A stretch of DNA of 26,132 nucleotides, taken from the IMG/VR virus record IMGVR_UViG_3300025137_000249, positions 1 to 26,132 of that record; one strand, written 5' to 3'. Each line of letters starts with the position of its first letter. The stretch's first letter is position 1. A model generated the notes under the pieces. That model did not search any database. It was given only the letters and a program-made list of their open reading frames with translations, and was not told the origin of the DNA. Shown piece after piece: positions 7,186 to 12,916 of this stretch. Made by a program: the position numbers and the translations under genes. This DNA comes from a virus.

Positions 7186-8683
7186 ATAATGGTTTCCTAT
7201 CTGTTTTCTCTTGGTAGTCGTCTTCCCAATCTTCGGAGTGCGTTAAGAACCAAGATTTGCGTAATCTAAGCCATGCTTGTGTACACGTATCTACTATATC
7301 GTCATTATCTCCTGTTGGAAAGGACGAACATATATTTATCAAATCTTTTGCCCACTTCTTTTTTGCTGGGTACCATATTCTTCCATCTTCTAAAAGTGCG
7401 GATGCTGCATGGGCACGTGCTTCTTTATCTCTGTCTGGCATGTAAGGTATAACAGGAACACCACTCATGCGGAGGTCTTGTAATAATGATTGACCACTAG
7501 CCTTCTTTTCAATTAAGACTGCGTCTGGTTGGTAGGTGTCATATGCTTCTTGTGCTTCTCTGCGGAGGTCAGGATAGCTTACTCTATCATACCAACAATC
7601 AATAGCTATAGCATTCCAACAACCTTCATACTTAAATACTCCCCAAGTTGTTCTGGCTGAGTAGCTTGATTTTTCTTTTGTTGAATAGGCAGTGTCCCAG
7701 GATTGTATTACATATTCAATAGGAGGTAGGTGATCTGGGTCTTCCCAACATCGCCACCAATGTTCTTTTAATATGGTGCCACCTTTCATTGAAGGTCTTT
7801 GCTGTAATTGGCCAGATGCAGCATAACTTCCTAGCGACTGCTCAAGCTTGTCTAAAGTTTTTTCATCAATTCTATTTGGCCATAATAATTCACCTTCTTC
7901 AGTGCGTGGGTCTTTAAATCCTATAGACGAGGTGGATGGGTATGGGTGCTTTTCTTCATGTCTGGCTGGTAGGCATAAGTGATCCCAATCATAATCGTTG
8001 CTAAGTATATGACCAGTTAAATCACTATCATGTACACGTTGCATTATAATAATGAATGCTCCTGTCTTGGGGTCGTTGAGTCTGGTTTGCATGGCTTGGT
8101 CCCACCAATCAAGAACACCTTCACGTACTGTTGAGGATTCTGCTTCTCTGACATTGTGTGGATCGTCAATAACTATAATGTCACCACCTTCACCAGTCAA
8201 TGCTCCATCAACTGACGTAGCTATGCGCATTCCTGTTTTGTCGTTCTCGAATCTTTGCTTTTGGTTCTGGTCTGTTGTTAAGCTAAACATATCACCAAAG
8301 TGGTCTTGATACCATCTACTATCTATTAGTCTACGGCACTTTACTGAATCTCTTATTGACAAAGAGTTCGCATAACTAGCAAACAGAAATCTTTTGTTAG
8401 GGTATTTAGTCCAGCACCATGCTGGTAGTGCCACGGATGCTGTAATTGACTTCATGTGTCTTGGTGGTATGTTTATTATTAGCCTTTTAATGTCACCTTC
8501 AACTACTGCTTGTAAGTGTTCGCATATAGCATCAATGTGCCAATTGTCGTGGAAGTCTCTTCCAGGTTCAACTGTTGTCCAGCTGTTTCTGATAAACTCC
8601 TTCAGACTCCTCCTGCTCTTCTCTGCCTTCACTTGGTTCAATGACAGAGTGCTCAAGAGCTCGTTCAATGGTATTGAGGTCAT
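7178..8683 (-). CDS. terL: Terminase large subunit (501 aa)
   Basis: The packaging motor and headful/cos nuclease. The ATPase domain has a Walker-A-like motif PPRHMKS (residues 73-79, lacking the classical GxxGxGK as many terminases do) and Walker B with catalytic acid IIVIDDPH (169-176). The RNase-H-like nuclease domain shows Asp at SWDTA (D330), Glu at IEKKASGQ (E392) and the third acidic cluster DDIVD (461-465). Length is typical. The chosen ATG at 8683 makes a 116-nt overlap with the upstream gene; AGGA lies about 11 nt before it and no internal ATG occurs before M77 inside the Walker A loop. A slightly later GTG start is possible. It is followed by portal with an 8-nt overlap. Confidence 0.95.
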   Translation of the reverse strand: MTSIPLNELLSTLSLNQVKAEKSRRSLKEFIRNSWTTVEPGRDFHDNWHIDAICEHLQAVVEGDIKRLIINIPPRHMKSITASVALPAWCWTKYPNKRFLFASYANSLSIRDSVKCRRLIDSRWYQDHFGDMFSLTTDQNQKQRFENDKTGMRIATSVDGALTGEGGDIIVIDDPHNVREAESSTVREGVLDWWDQAMQTRLNDPKTGAFIIIMQRVHDSDLTGHILSNDYDWDHLCLPARHEEKHPYPSTSSIGFKDPRTEEGELLWPNRIDEKTLDKLEQSLGSYAASGQLQQRPSMKGGTILKEHWWRCWEDPDHLPPIEYVIQSWDTAYSTKEKSSYSARTTWGVFKYEGCWNAIAIDCWYDRVSYPDLRREAQEAYDTYQPDAVLIEKKASGQSLLQDLRMSGVPVIPYMPDRDKEARAHAASALLEDGRIWYPAKKKWAKDLINICSSFPTGDNDDIVDTCTQAWLRLRKSWFLTHSEDWEDDYQEKTDRKPLYG

Positions 8684-9134
8684 CGCTTGATATCCTTGTT
8701 ATGTCAATTACTTTCTTCTGCTCAACTGTTGAATTAATTTCTACAGCTTTTAAATCAGGAACGCATTTGCCTAATAGGGTTTTTGCTGCCATGACTCTTA
8801 GTTCTGGGTCTGCTGATACTTTGCCTACATGTTCTACTTTGCCTTCACCATCTTGCTTGTATACTGGGAATATTTCTTTGCCTGTCATCACTGCACCAAG
8901 AAAGCCTGCAGGATCTGCTTGTCCCATAATCCAATTTATTAATGCTTGATGGTTCCACTTGTATCTCTTTTTCCTAAATACTTTTTCTGTGCCTAATGGC
9001 TCAACAGATTTAAATGTTCCTGTGAATTTATTGCGTGGTCCATTTTTAATTGGTCGTTGCACTTGCACCTTTGGTTCTGGTGGGTTTTTTGGTCTTCCTC
9101 TTTTTCTTTTATTTTCTGTATTTTCTTCCGACAC
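8568..9134 (-). CDS. Terminase small subunit candidate with AT-hook (188 aa, GTG start)
   Basis: The first gene of the leftward packaging operon, directly before terL, which is the usual place of the small terminase that recognises viral DNA. Residues 8-18 contain an AT-hook-like basic core (KRKRGRPKNP) suited to minor-groove binding in an AT-rich genome. The middle (NHQALINWIMGQADPAGFLG, and DPELRVMAAKTLLGKCVPDL) resembles other phage TerS-like proteins. The C-terminus is acidic (EPSEGREEQEESEG). The start is GTG, with GAGG five nt upstream; an ATG two bases earlier is out of frame. The identification is by position and faint resemblance; a clear helix-turn-helix is not visible. Confidence 0.6.
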   Translation of the reverse strand: MSEENTENKRKRGRPKNPPEPKVQVQRPIKNGPRNKFTGTFKSVEPLGTEKVFRKKRYKWNHQALINWIMGQADPAGFLGAVMTGKEIFPVYKQDGEGKVEHVGKVSADPELRVMAAKTLLGKCVPDLKAVEINSTVEQKKVIDITRISSDDLNTIERALEHSVIEPSEGREEQEESEGVYQKQLDNS

Positions 9135-9163
9135 ATTGTCCTCGTGTTAATGTTGCAACTCCT

Positions 9164-9191
9164 TATATAAATACAAAATAACTTATGTAAA
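9164..9191 (-). promoter_or_regulatory. Candidate promoter for the leftward packaging/structural operon
   Basis: Reading the minus strand, TTTACA (9191-9186) is followed by a 16-bp spacer and TATATA (9169-9164). Transcription would start near 9156, about 20 nt before the GTG at 9134. The -35-like hexamer shares TTTAC with the promoters proposed at 10867-10895, 11036-11063 and 23310-23338. The whole area is AT-rich, so a false match is possible. Confidence 0.4.
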
Positions 9192-9281
9192 TCAACAATT
9201 TTAATTATTATGTGCAATTATATATGATTAATAACTAAAATAACTCTTTATTTTTTTAATTGTTAGTAAGATAATTATTTC

Positions 9282-9388
9282 TTGAGCCAGAAAAAATATT
9301 AACAAAAGCAGTTGTAAATATAAATTTGGGGATAAATTACTATATATAATTTGTTGTGTTAATTCTTATTTTTTAAATTCTGGCTCAA
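9282..9388. repeat. 11-bp perfect inverted repeat (TTGAGCCAGAA / TTCTGGCTCAA)
   Basis: The left arm is at 9282-9292 and the right arm at 9378-9388, separated by 85 nt of AT-rich DNA. The arms are GC-richer than their surroundings. The spacing is too long for a simple terminator hairpin but suits a pair of protein-binding sites or the base of a larger RNA fold. It lies upstream of the late promoter. Confidence 0.6.
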
Positions 9389-9399
9389 ACTTTTTAGGA

Positions 9400-9452
9400 A
9401 AGGCTACTTCATTTTGGATTCTTAGGGAGTAAGAAATTTTTAAAGTAGCCTT
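9400..9452. other. Compound stem-loop (10-bp outer stem, 6-bp inner stem)
   Basis: The outer arms AAGGCTACTT (9400-9409) and AAGTAGCCTT (9443-9452) pair perfectly. Inside, TTCTTA (9419-9424) pairs with TAAGAA (9430-9435) around a GGGAG loop. It lies 20 nt past the stop of the 213-aa gene in the direction of transcription. A terminator or RNA-processing function is possible, but there is no T-run directly after it on either strand. A structured regulatory RNA is the alternative. Confidence 0.45.
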
Positions 9453-9472
9453 AAAGATATTATGAAAATAAT

Positions 9473-10114
9473 TTAAAAATTATAATCGTAGAACTTATGA
9501 GGTTCAAGATCTATTATAAATCTGCTGTTATACTTATCATACCAATATCCATCTTTTCTTCTACGGATTCTTTTTCTTGCACCTTCAGAATCAGATTCTA
9601 TAAACCATTCTTGATCTCTTTGATTAACACAATGACCAGCAAATCCTCCAGCTACCCATTTAAGCTTAACAGAATCATCTTTAGTAGCTTTCATAGATTT
9701 AATCTCAATAGTTTTTTCACTAACTATCATAGTAATCTCCCAAGGGTTAACATCACTCCATCCCATATGATTAGCATACTTATAATATACTGGAGACTTT
9801 CTATGCTCTAAAGTTGTTTGAACAAAAGAAACTAAATCACCTAAAGCCCACCAATCACTAGAGCAAACTTCCATAGGCTCTTCACCATATTTCTCTACAT
9901 GATCTACTATCTTTCTAGAGTGAACGTAAACTTGTCTCTCATCATCATTGTAGAATCTACAACGACCAGTTTCAAAATGTTTTCTAATTTTATTAAAATC
10001 TGAAGCGAAAGTCTCCCAACTAATAGGTTCATTACCAGAATACTTTTCTCTAAATTTAAAATTTCTTCTAAAAGTTTGAATTGGTTCGCCTTTATAATCA
10101 TATTTTACTATCAT
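9473..10114 (-). CDS. Phage protein of unknown function (213 aa)
   Basis: A soluble protein rich in aromatic and charged residues: SDWWALGDLVSFVQTTLEHR in the middle, then KLKWVAGGFAGHCVNQRDQE, a basic stretch (GARKRIRRRKDGYWYDKY) and C-terminal PHKFYDYNF. I have a vague memory of similar C-terminal regions (WVAGGFAGHCxNQ and KFYDYNF) in aquatic phage hypothetical proteins, but no function. The start is fixed by the conserved leader TGAGAAAGGAATAAAT ending just before ATG, the same as at three other operon starts. It is the last gene of the early-type leftward unit and is followed by the compound stem-loop at 9400-9452. Confidence 0.7.
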   Translation of the reverse strand: MIVKYDYKGEPIQTFRRNFKFREKYSGNEPISWETFASDFNKIRKHFETGRCRFYNDDERQVYVHSRKIVDHVEKYGEEPMEVCSSDWWALGDLVSFVQTTLEHRKSPVYYKYANHMGWSDVNPWEITMIVSEKTIEIKSMKATKDDSVKLKWVAGGFAGHCVNQRDQEWFIESDSEGARKRIRRRKDGYWYDKYNSRFIIDLEPHKFYDYNF

Positions 10115-10136
10115 AATTTATTCCTTTCTCAGTTGT

Positions 10137-10172
10137 TTAAATATTTTGTAATTTCTTAATATGTTTTTTCAT
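10137..10172 (-). CDS. Possible 11-codon leader peptide or gene remnant
   Basis: The stop of the 63-aa gene overlaps an ATG (TAATG at 10174-10170) preceded by AAGGAGAGTGC. This is the same coupling sequence that starts the 63-aa gene. The frame reads MKKHIKKLQNI and stops at 10137. It could be a translated micro-peptide, a leader for the following 213-aa gene, or the stub left when a coupled gene was deleted. The translation signals are good; the product is too short to judge. Confidence 0.3.
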   Translation of the reverse strand: MKKHIKKLQNI

Positions 10173-10186
10173 TAAGCACTCTCCTT
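10170..10186 (-). repeat. 17-nt translation-coupling repeat, copy 2
   Basis: On the minus strand this reads AAGGAGAGTGCTTAATG: ribosome-binding site, last codons (ESA), stop and overlapping ATG in one unit. An exact copy is at 10361-10377. The two genes ending here both finish in KESA because of it, so the repeat was probably duplicated with the gene junction. Confidence 0.75.
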
Positions 10187-10363
10187 TTTTGGTTTTAAAG
10201 CTTCTATTCTTAAATAAATATCATTAGAAAATTCTATAAATTTATTGTATTCTTCTTTTGACCACCAAGTATCAAATATTTTATCATTTTGTACTGCACT
10301 TAATTCATTTTGTAATTTTTGTAATTTAATTAAATATTCTTTTTGTTGTTTTTTTGTATACAT
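10172..10363 (-). CDS. Small helical hypothetical protein (63 aa)
   Basis: MYTKKQQKEYLIKLQKLQNE and following residues form a charged, coiled-coil-like helix; a Trp pair (DTWWSKEEYNKF) sits in the middle and the protein ends KPKKESA. I chose the ATG at 10363, which overlaps the upstream stop (TAATG) and has AAGGAG 7 nt before it, over an in-frame ATG nine codons further up. No family is recognised. Confidence 0.6.
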   Translation of the reverse strand: MYTKKQQKEYLIKLQKLQNELSAVQNDKIFDTWWSKEEYNKFIEFSNDIYLRIEALKPKKESA

Positions 10364-10377
10364 TAAGCACTCTCCTT
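10361..10377 (-). repeat. 17-nt translation-coupling repeat, copy 1
   Basis: An exact direct copy of the sequence at 10170-10186 (AAGGAGAGTGCTTAATG on the minus strand), here joining the 99-aa and 63-aa genes. It combines the ribosome-binding site, stop codon and start codon. Confidence 0.75.
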
Positions 10378-10662
10378 CATGTAAAGGCATATTTCTTTTC
10401 TAAACTCCCTTATTTGATCTTTAGTTTCATCAATAGCATTTAATACACCTTCAAGATTAGTCCAACCATGTTTTTTATTATAAACACTAAATTTAGGTGC
10501 TGTTAAAAACTTCTCTAAAGATGACAATATAAATTTTTGTTTTTCTACTTGTCTTTTATTATATTTAATAAGATATTTTGCATCTTCTTTTTGTTGTGCT
10601 AGTTGATCTTCTATTAACCATCTAGGTGGTAATTGATCTTCTATATATTTATCATCTATCAT
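10363..10662 (-). CDS. Hypothetical early phage protein (99 aa)
   Basis: The N-terminus contains a short near-duplication, IEDQLPPRW then LIEDQLAQQ, followed by long charged helices likely to form a coiled coil (residues about 20-55 and 70-95). The opening MIDDK resembles the upstream protein's MIDNK, suggesting that the translation-start region was copied or conserved. It is coupled at both ends by TAATG overlaps. Function is unknown; small helical early proteins of this type are often host-takeover or anti-defence factors, but the sequence shows nothing specific. Confidence 0.6.
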   Translation of the reverse strand: MIDDKYIEDQLPPRWLIEDQLAQQKEDAKYLIKYNKRQVEKQKFILSSLEKFLTAPKFSVYNKKHGWTNLEGVLNAIDETKDQIREFRKEICLYMKESA

Positions 10663-10838
10663 TAAACATCTCCATCATTATAAGGTTTATCAAATATGTC
10701 AGGATTATATTTAGCTTTAACCTCATCATAACATTCGTCACAAACATTACCACAAGAATGACCATTAGCATCAGCCAACTTGTAAACATAATCACCTTTG
10801 TGGATATTAGCAGATGGTCTACATTTATTATCTATCAT
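10662..10838 (-). CDS. Small Cys-rich zinc-finger-like protein, first gene of leftward early unit (58 aa)
   Basis: The reverse strand gives ATG at 10838 to TAA at 10664-10662, 58 codons. Cysteines at 6, 29, 33 and 36 (with CGNVCDEC at 29-36) form a likely zinc-binding site. The rest is charged and contains HKGDYVYKLADANGHS. The start is preceded by the conserved TGAGAAAGGAATAAAT leader and a good promoter, making this the first and probably most strongly expressed gene of the unit. The stop overlaps the next ATG. The opposite-strand frame here is a shadow. A DNA- or protein-binding regulator is plausible but unproven. Confidence 0.65.
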   Translation of the reverse strand: MIDNKCRPSANIHKGDYVYKLADANGHSCGNVCDECYDEVKAKYNPDIFDKPYNDGDV

Positions 10839-10866
10839 AATTTATTCCTTTCTCAGTTATAACTAT

Positions 10867-10895
10867 GTTATACGCCAACTGCACAAATAAGTAAA
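10867..10895 (-). promoter_or_regulatory. Leftward early promoter (TTTACT-17-TATAAC)
   Basis: On the minus strand TTTACT (10895-10890) is followed by 17 bp and TATAAC (10872-10867), close to the sigma-70 consensus with ideal spacing. The hexamer continues TTTACTTATTTGTGCA, which nearly matches TTTACTTATCTGCTCA at the promoter before 23368. Transcription would begin near 10860 and give a short leader carrying TGAGAAAGGAATAAAT. Confidence 0.6.
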
Positions 10896-10902
10896 GCCTA
10901 AA

Positions 10903-11013
10903 GTTACCAAAGTATTAAAAAAGTTACCAACAGATTCTTACTCTGGTTACCCAGATATAATCCTTACTTACTAAGGCTTACAGAGATTAAGTTACCGCAG
11001 TTACCAAGTTACC
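10903..11013 (+). repeat. Cluster of six GTTACC iterons in the divergent control region
   Basis: GTTACC occurs at 10903, 10923, 10946, 10991, 11000 and 11008, all on the plus strand. The first two lie in 10-bp copies of AAGTTACCAA exactly 20 bp apart; the last three are packed at 8-9 bp spacing (AAGTTACCGCAGTTACCAAG). The cluster lies exactly between the two divergent promoters. Six copies of one hexamer in 110 bp of AT-rich DNA are unlikely by chance. It may be an operator array for a regulator controlling both arms, or initiator-binding sites of a replication origin. Confidence 0.7.
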
Positions 11014-11035
11014 CCATATCCTAGGAAAAAAATAT

Positions 11036-11063
11036 TTTACTTCTCAATTCTTTTATATATAGT
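11036..11063 (+). promoter_or_regulatory. Rightward early promoter (TTTACT-16-TATAGT)
   Basis: TTTACT at 11036-11041 is followed by 16 bp and TATAGT at 11058-11063, inside a run of alternating TA. The leader that follows has TGAGAAAGGAAT before the ATG at 11092, matching the leader family. This should drive the first rightward genes (replication start). Confidence 0.5.
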
Positions 11064-11091
11064 ATATAGATATATTTGAGAAAGGAATTAA

Positions 11092-11460
11092 ATGGCAACA
11101 GTCTACTTAGTACAACGACCAAGAGAGAATAAGTTCGGTTGGACTCCAGATTTAACTGACGCAACTCGTTATGGTTCAATGAAGGTTATTTTTGAGCCTA
11201 ATGAAAAGCCTCAGTTCTTAACTGGTCCGTCTATATTTAAGGCTCGTAGGTTGTTAAAAGACTTCAGTCCCAATGACTATATACTTTGGGCAGGAGGTGG
11301 AGATCCAATTGCAGTGATGATAGTATCAGCTTTGGCTGCAGAAGTATCTCCAATTATTAATGTTCTCAGATGGGAACGTAACATCGAGCAAGGTGATAGG
11401 GATAGAAGAGCTGGCTGGTACATGCCTACAACCTTGGAATTTAGAAAGGAAAACAAATGA
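11092..11460 (+). CDS. Conserved-looking phage protein of unknown function (122 aa), first rightward gene
   Basis: The protein is compact with many aromatic and Gly residues: YLVQRPRENKFGWTPDLTDA, GPSIFKARRLLKDFSPNDYI, LWAGGGDP, and C-terminal RRAGWYMPTTLEFRK. I recall similar proteins at the head of replication modules in other phages, without a known function. The tight motif structure argues for a folded domain. It starts right after the AAAGGAATTAA leader of the rightward promoter, and its TGA overlaps the next ATG (ATGA), so it is co-translated with the coiled-coil gene. Early position could mean a regulator of replication, but no nucleic-acid-binding motif is evident. Confidence 0.75.
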   Translation: MATVYLVQRPRENKFGWTPDLTDATRYGSMKVIFEPNEKPQFLTGPSIFKARRLLKDFSPNDYILWAGGGDPIAVMIVSALAAEVSPIINVLRWERNIEQGDRDRRAGWYMPTTLEFRKENK

Positions 11461-12050
11461 GTAAAATCAATTTGCTAGAGGATGTCGCACCCACATCCAA
11501 TGAATTAGGTGCATGTAGCGAGTTAGCTGAAAGACAATTACAACTTGAAGACGATGTGATTAAGCTTGAAGAACAACTCAAACTAGCGAAACAGAACTTA
11601 AAGCAAGTTTCTGAGATAGACTTACCAGAGTTAATGAATAGTTTAAATGTAAAGGAATTTAAGCTAAATGATGGTACTAAAGTTTCAGTGAATGATGTAG
11701 TGTCTGGTAGTACACCTAGCAATGGTGCAATAGAACGTGCCAAAGGTGAATTAAAAGATAACTTAATCGTAAGGAAAAATAGTTGTTACAATTACCTAAG
11801 AGACAATAAGGCTGACTCTTTAATAAGTAATAACTATGTTGTTCAGTTCGCTACTGGTGAAGATAGTAAAGCTAAAGAGTTTGAAAAGATCTTAGACTCA
11901 AAGCAATACGACTTCGCTAATAAGTCTGAAGTAAATCATAGGAGACTAAACTCTTGGCTCAAAGAACAAATAGTCAATGGTAAGGATGTTCCTTATGATA
12001 TCTTTAAAATTTTCACTGGCCATCGTGCCGTTATAAAAAGGAGTAATTAA
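11457..12050 (+). CDS. Coiled-coil phage protein of replication module (197 aa)
   Basis: Residues about 22-62 form a heptad-like coiled coil (ERQLQLEDDVIKLEEQLKLA then KQNLKQVSEI). The C-terminal region VNHRRLNSWLKEQIVNGKDV followed by P-x-D-[IL]-F-K-x-F-x-G-x-R-A-x-I-K resembles the end of a family of phage proteins that occur next to SSB-like and primase genes (typically VHPxTLKAFxxEQxExGxxxPxDLF). Their function is unknown. The start overlaps the previous stop by 4 nt, and the 272-aa gene follows after 1 nt, so the two are likely expressed together. Confidence 0.7.
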   Translation: MSKINLLEDVAPTSNELGACSELAERQLQLEDDVIKLEEQLKLAKQNLKQVSEIDLPELMNSLNVKEFKLNDGTKVSVNDVVSGSTPSNGAIERAKGELKDNLIVRKNSCYNYLRDNKADSLISNNYVVQFATGEDSKAKEFEKILDSKQYDFANKSEVNHRRLNSWLKEQIVNGKDVPYDIFKIFTGHRAVIKRSN

Positions 12051-12051
12051 T

Positions 12052-12870
12052 ATGGTTAAAGCAGTACAAAAAAAGAATGATACTATAGTATCAACAATTG
12101 ACCCATCTATGCTAATGGAAGATGCTAGTGTAGGTCAAGAAGGAATGACCAACGAAGATTACATGATACCCAGACTTCAAGTTTTACAATCCAACTCTCC
12201 ACAAGTCAACAAAAGAGATGGTAAGTATATTGAAGGAGCTGAAGTAGGTGATATCATTAATTCAGTAACTAAAGAACTTTACAATGGTGAAAAGGGTGTA
12301 ACAGTTATCCCAGTAAACTATAGTAGAAAGTATATTGAATGGAAGCCTAGAGACTCTGGTGGTGGTTTAGTAAAAGACCATGGCACAGACAGCAGTATCC
12401 TAGAACTATGCGAGAAGCCTCAAGGCTCAATGAAAGACATCACCTCCGATGGTAATGAAGTAGTTACAACAGGAGAATACTTTGCATACTTGTATGATGA
12501 TAAAACTGGAGCCACCACTCAAGCTTTAATATCTATGACTAGCAGTATGTTAAAAGTTGCTCGTAGATGGAATAGTATGACTGCTGCTCTACAAGTCCCT
12601 AAGCCTGATGGTAGTGGAGTTTTTAATCCTGCTATCTTTTATAATGCTTATAAGTTAAAGACTGTACCTATGAGTAATGATAAAGGTGATTGGTTTGGTT
12701 GGGATGTTGAGCCAATGTTTGATGCTGGTAGTGGAGGCATCATGAAACAACTTAAAGGTGGAGATCAAATTTACCTTTCAGCAAGAGCCTTCAGGGATCA
12801 AATAAAATCAGGTGATGTAAAAGTTGCCCCAGAAGATTCTAAGGACGATGAAGACTCAGACGTAATGTAA
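12052..12870 (+). CDS. Candidate single-stranded DNA-binding protein (272 aa)
   Basis: The protein begins with a basic patch, followed by YMIPRLQVLQSNSPQVNKRD and EGAEVGDIINSVTKELYNGE, then aromatic/basic strands (RKYIEWKPRDSGGG), and finishes in an acidic tail (APEDSKDDEDSDVM). A disordered acidic C-terminus that contacts polymerase and helicase is a hallmark of phage SSBs such as T7 gp2.5, and this gene sits just upstream of the primase. I recall similarly built proteins annotated as phage ssDNA-binding proteins, but no OB-fold can be confirmed by eye. A different replication accessory protein is possible. The start has AAAAAGGAG 11 nt upstream. A GC-rich hairpin follows at 12877-12897. Confidence 0.5.
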   Translation: MVKAVQKKNDTIVSTIDPSMLMEDASVGQEGMTNEDYMIPRLQVLQSNSPQVNKRDGKYIEGAEVGDIINSVTKELYNGEKGVTVIPVNYSRKYIEWKPRDSGGGLVKDHGTDSSILELCEKPQGSMKDITSDGNEVVTTGEYFAYLYDDKTGATTQALISMTSSMLKVARRWNSMTAALQVPKPDGSGVFNPAIFYNAYKLKTVPMSNDKGDWFGWDVEPMFDAGSGGIMKQLKGGDQIYLSARAFRDQIKSGDVKVAPEDSKDDEDSDVM

Positions 12871-12876
12871 GACTAA

Positions 12877-12897
12877 GGGAGGGCTAACAACCCTCCC
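12877..12897 (+). terminator. GC-rich hairpin between SSB-like gene and primase
   Basis: GGGAGGG (12877-12883) and CCCTCCC (12891-12897) pair around a CTAACAA loop, a very stable 7-GC stem in an AT-rich genome. It starts 6 nt after the TAA of the SSB-like gene. AAATTT follows rather than a T-run, so it may be a partial terminator, a 3'-end stabiliser or a processing site that lets the SSB mRNA outlast the primase mRNA. Confidence 0.5.
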
Positions 12898-12916
12898 AAA
12901 TTTAAGAAAGGAAGTA

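Larger units (their letters stand above)
9135..9472. other. Gene-free AT-rich spacer between two leftward operons
   Basis: About 340 nt without a convincing coding frame on either strand. It separates the end of the early-type leftward operon (9473) from the packaging operon (9134). It contains an 11-bp inverted repeat, a compound stem-loop and a candidate promoter, each listed separately. It therefore looks like a regulatory junction where early leftward transcription may end and late transcription begins. Confidence 0.6.

Noticed and set aside
8993-9217. 74-codon minus-strand frame with ATG at 9136 beside the small terminase start
   Set aside because: It overlaps the TerS gene in another frame and its product is low-complexity. 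The GTG-started frame extends through a longer, better-structured protein.
9400-9452. Classical rho-independent terminator after the 213-aa gene
   Set aside because: The stem is good, but no T-run follows on the minus strand (CCTAAAAAG) or the plus strand, so I list it only as a stem-loop.
10626-10862. 78-codon plus-strand open frame in the early leftward unit
   Set aside because: The minus strand carries a better gene (58 aa with CGNVCDEC, leader and promoter). The plus frame translates to Ile/Thr-rich antisense sequence and would cross the leftward promoter leader.
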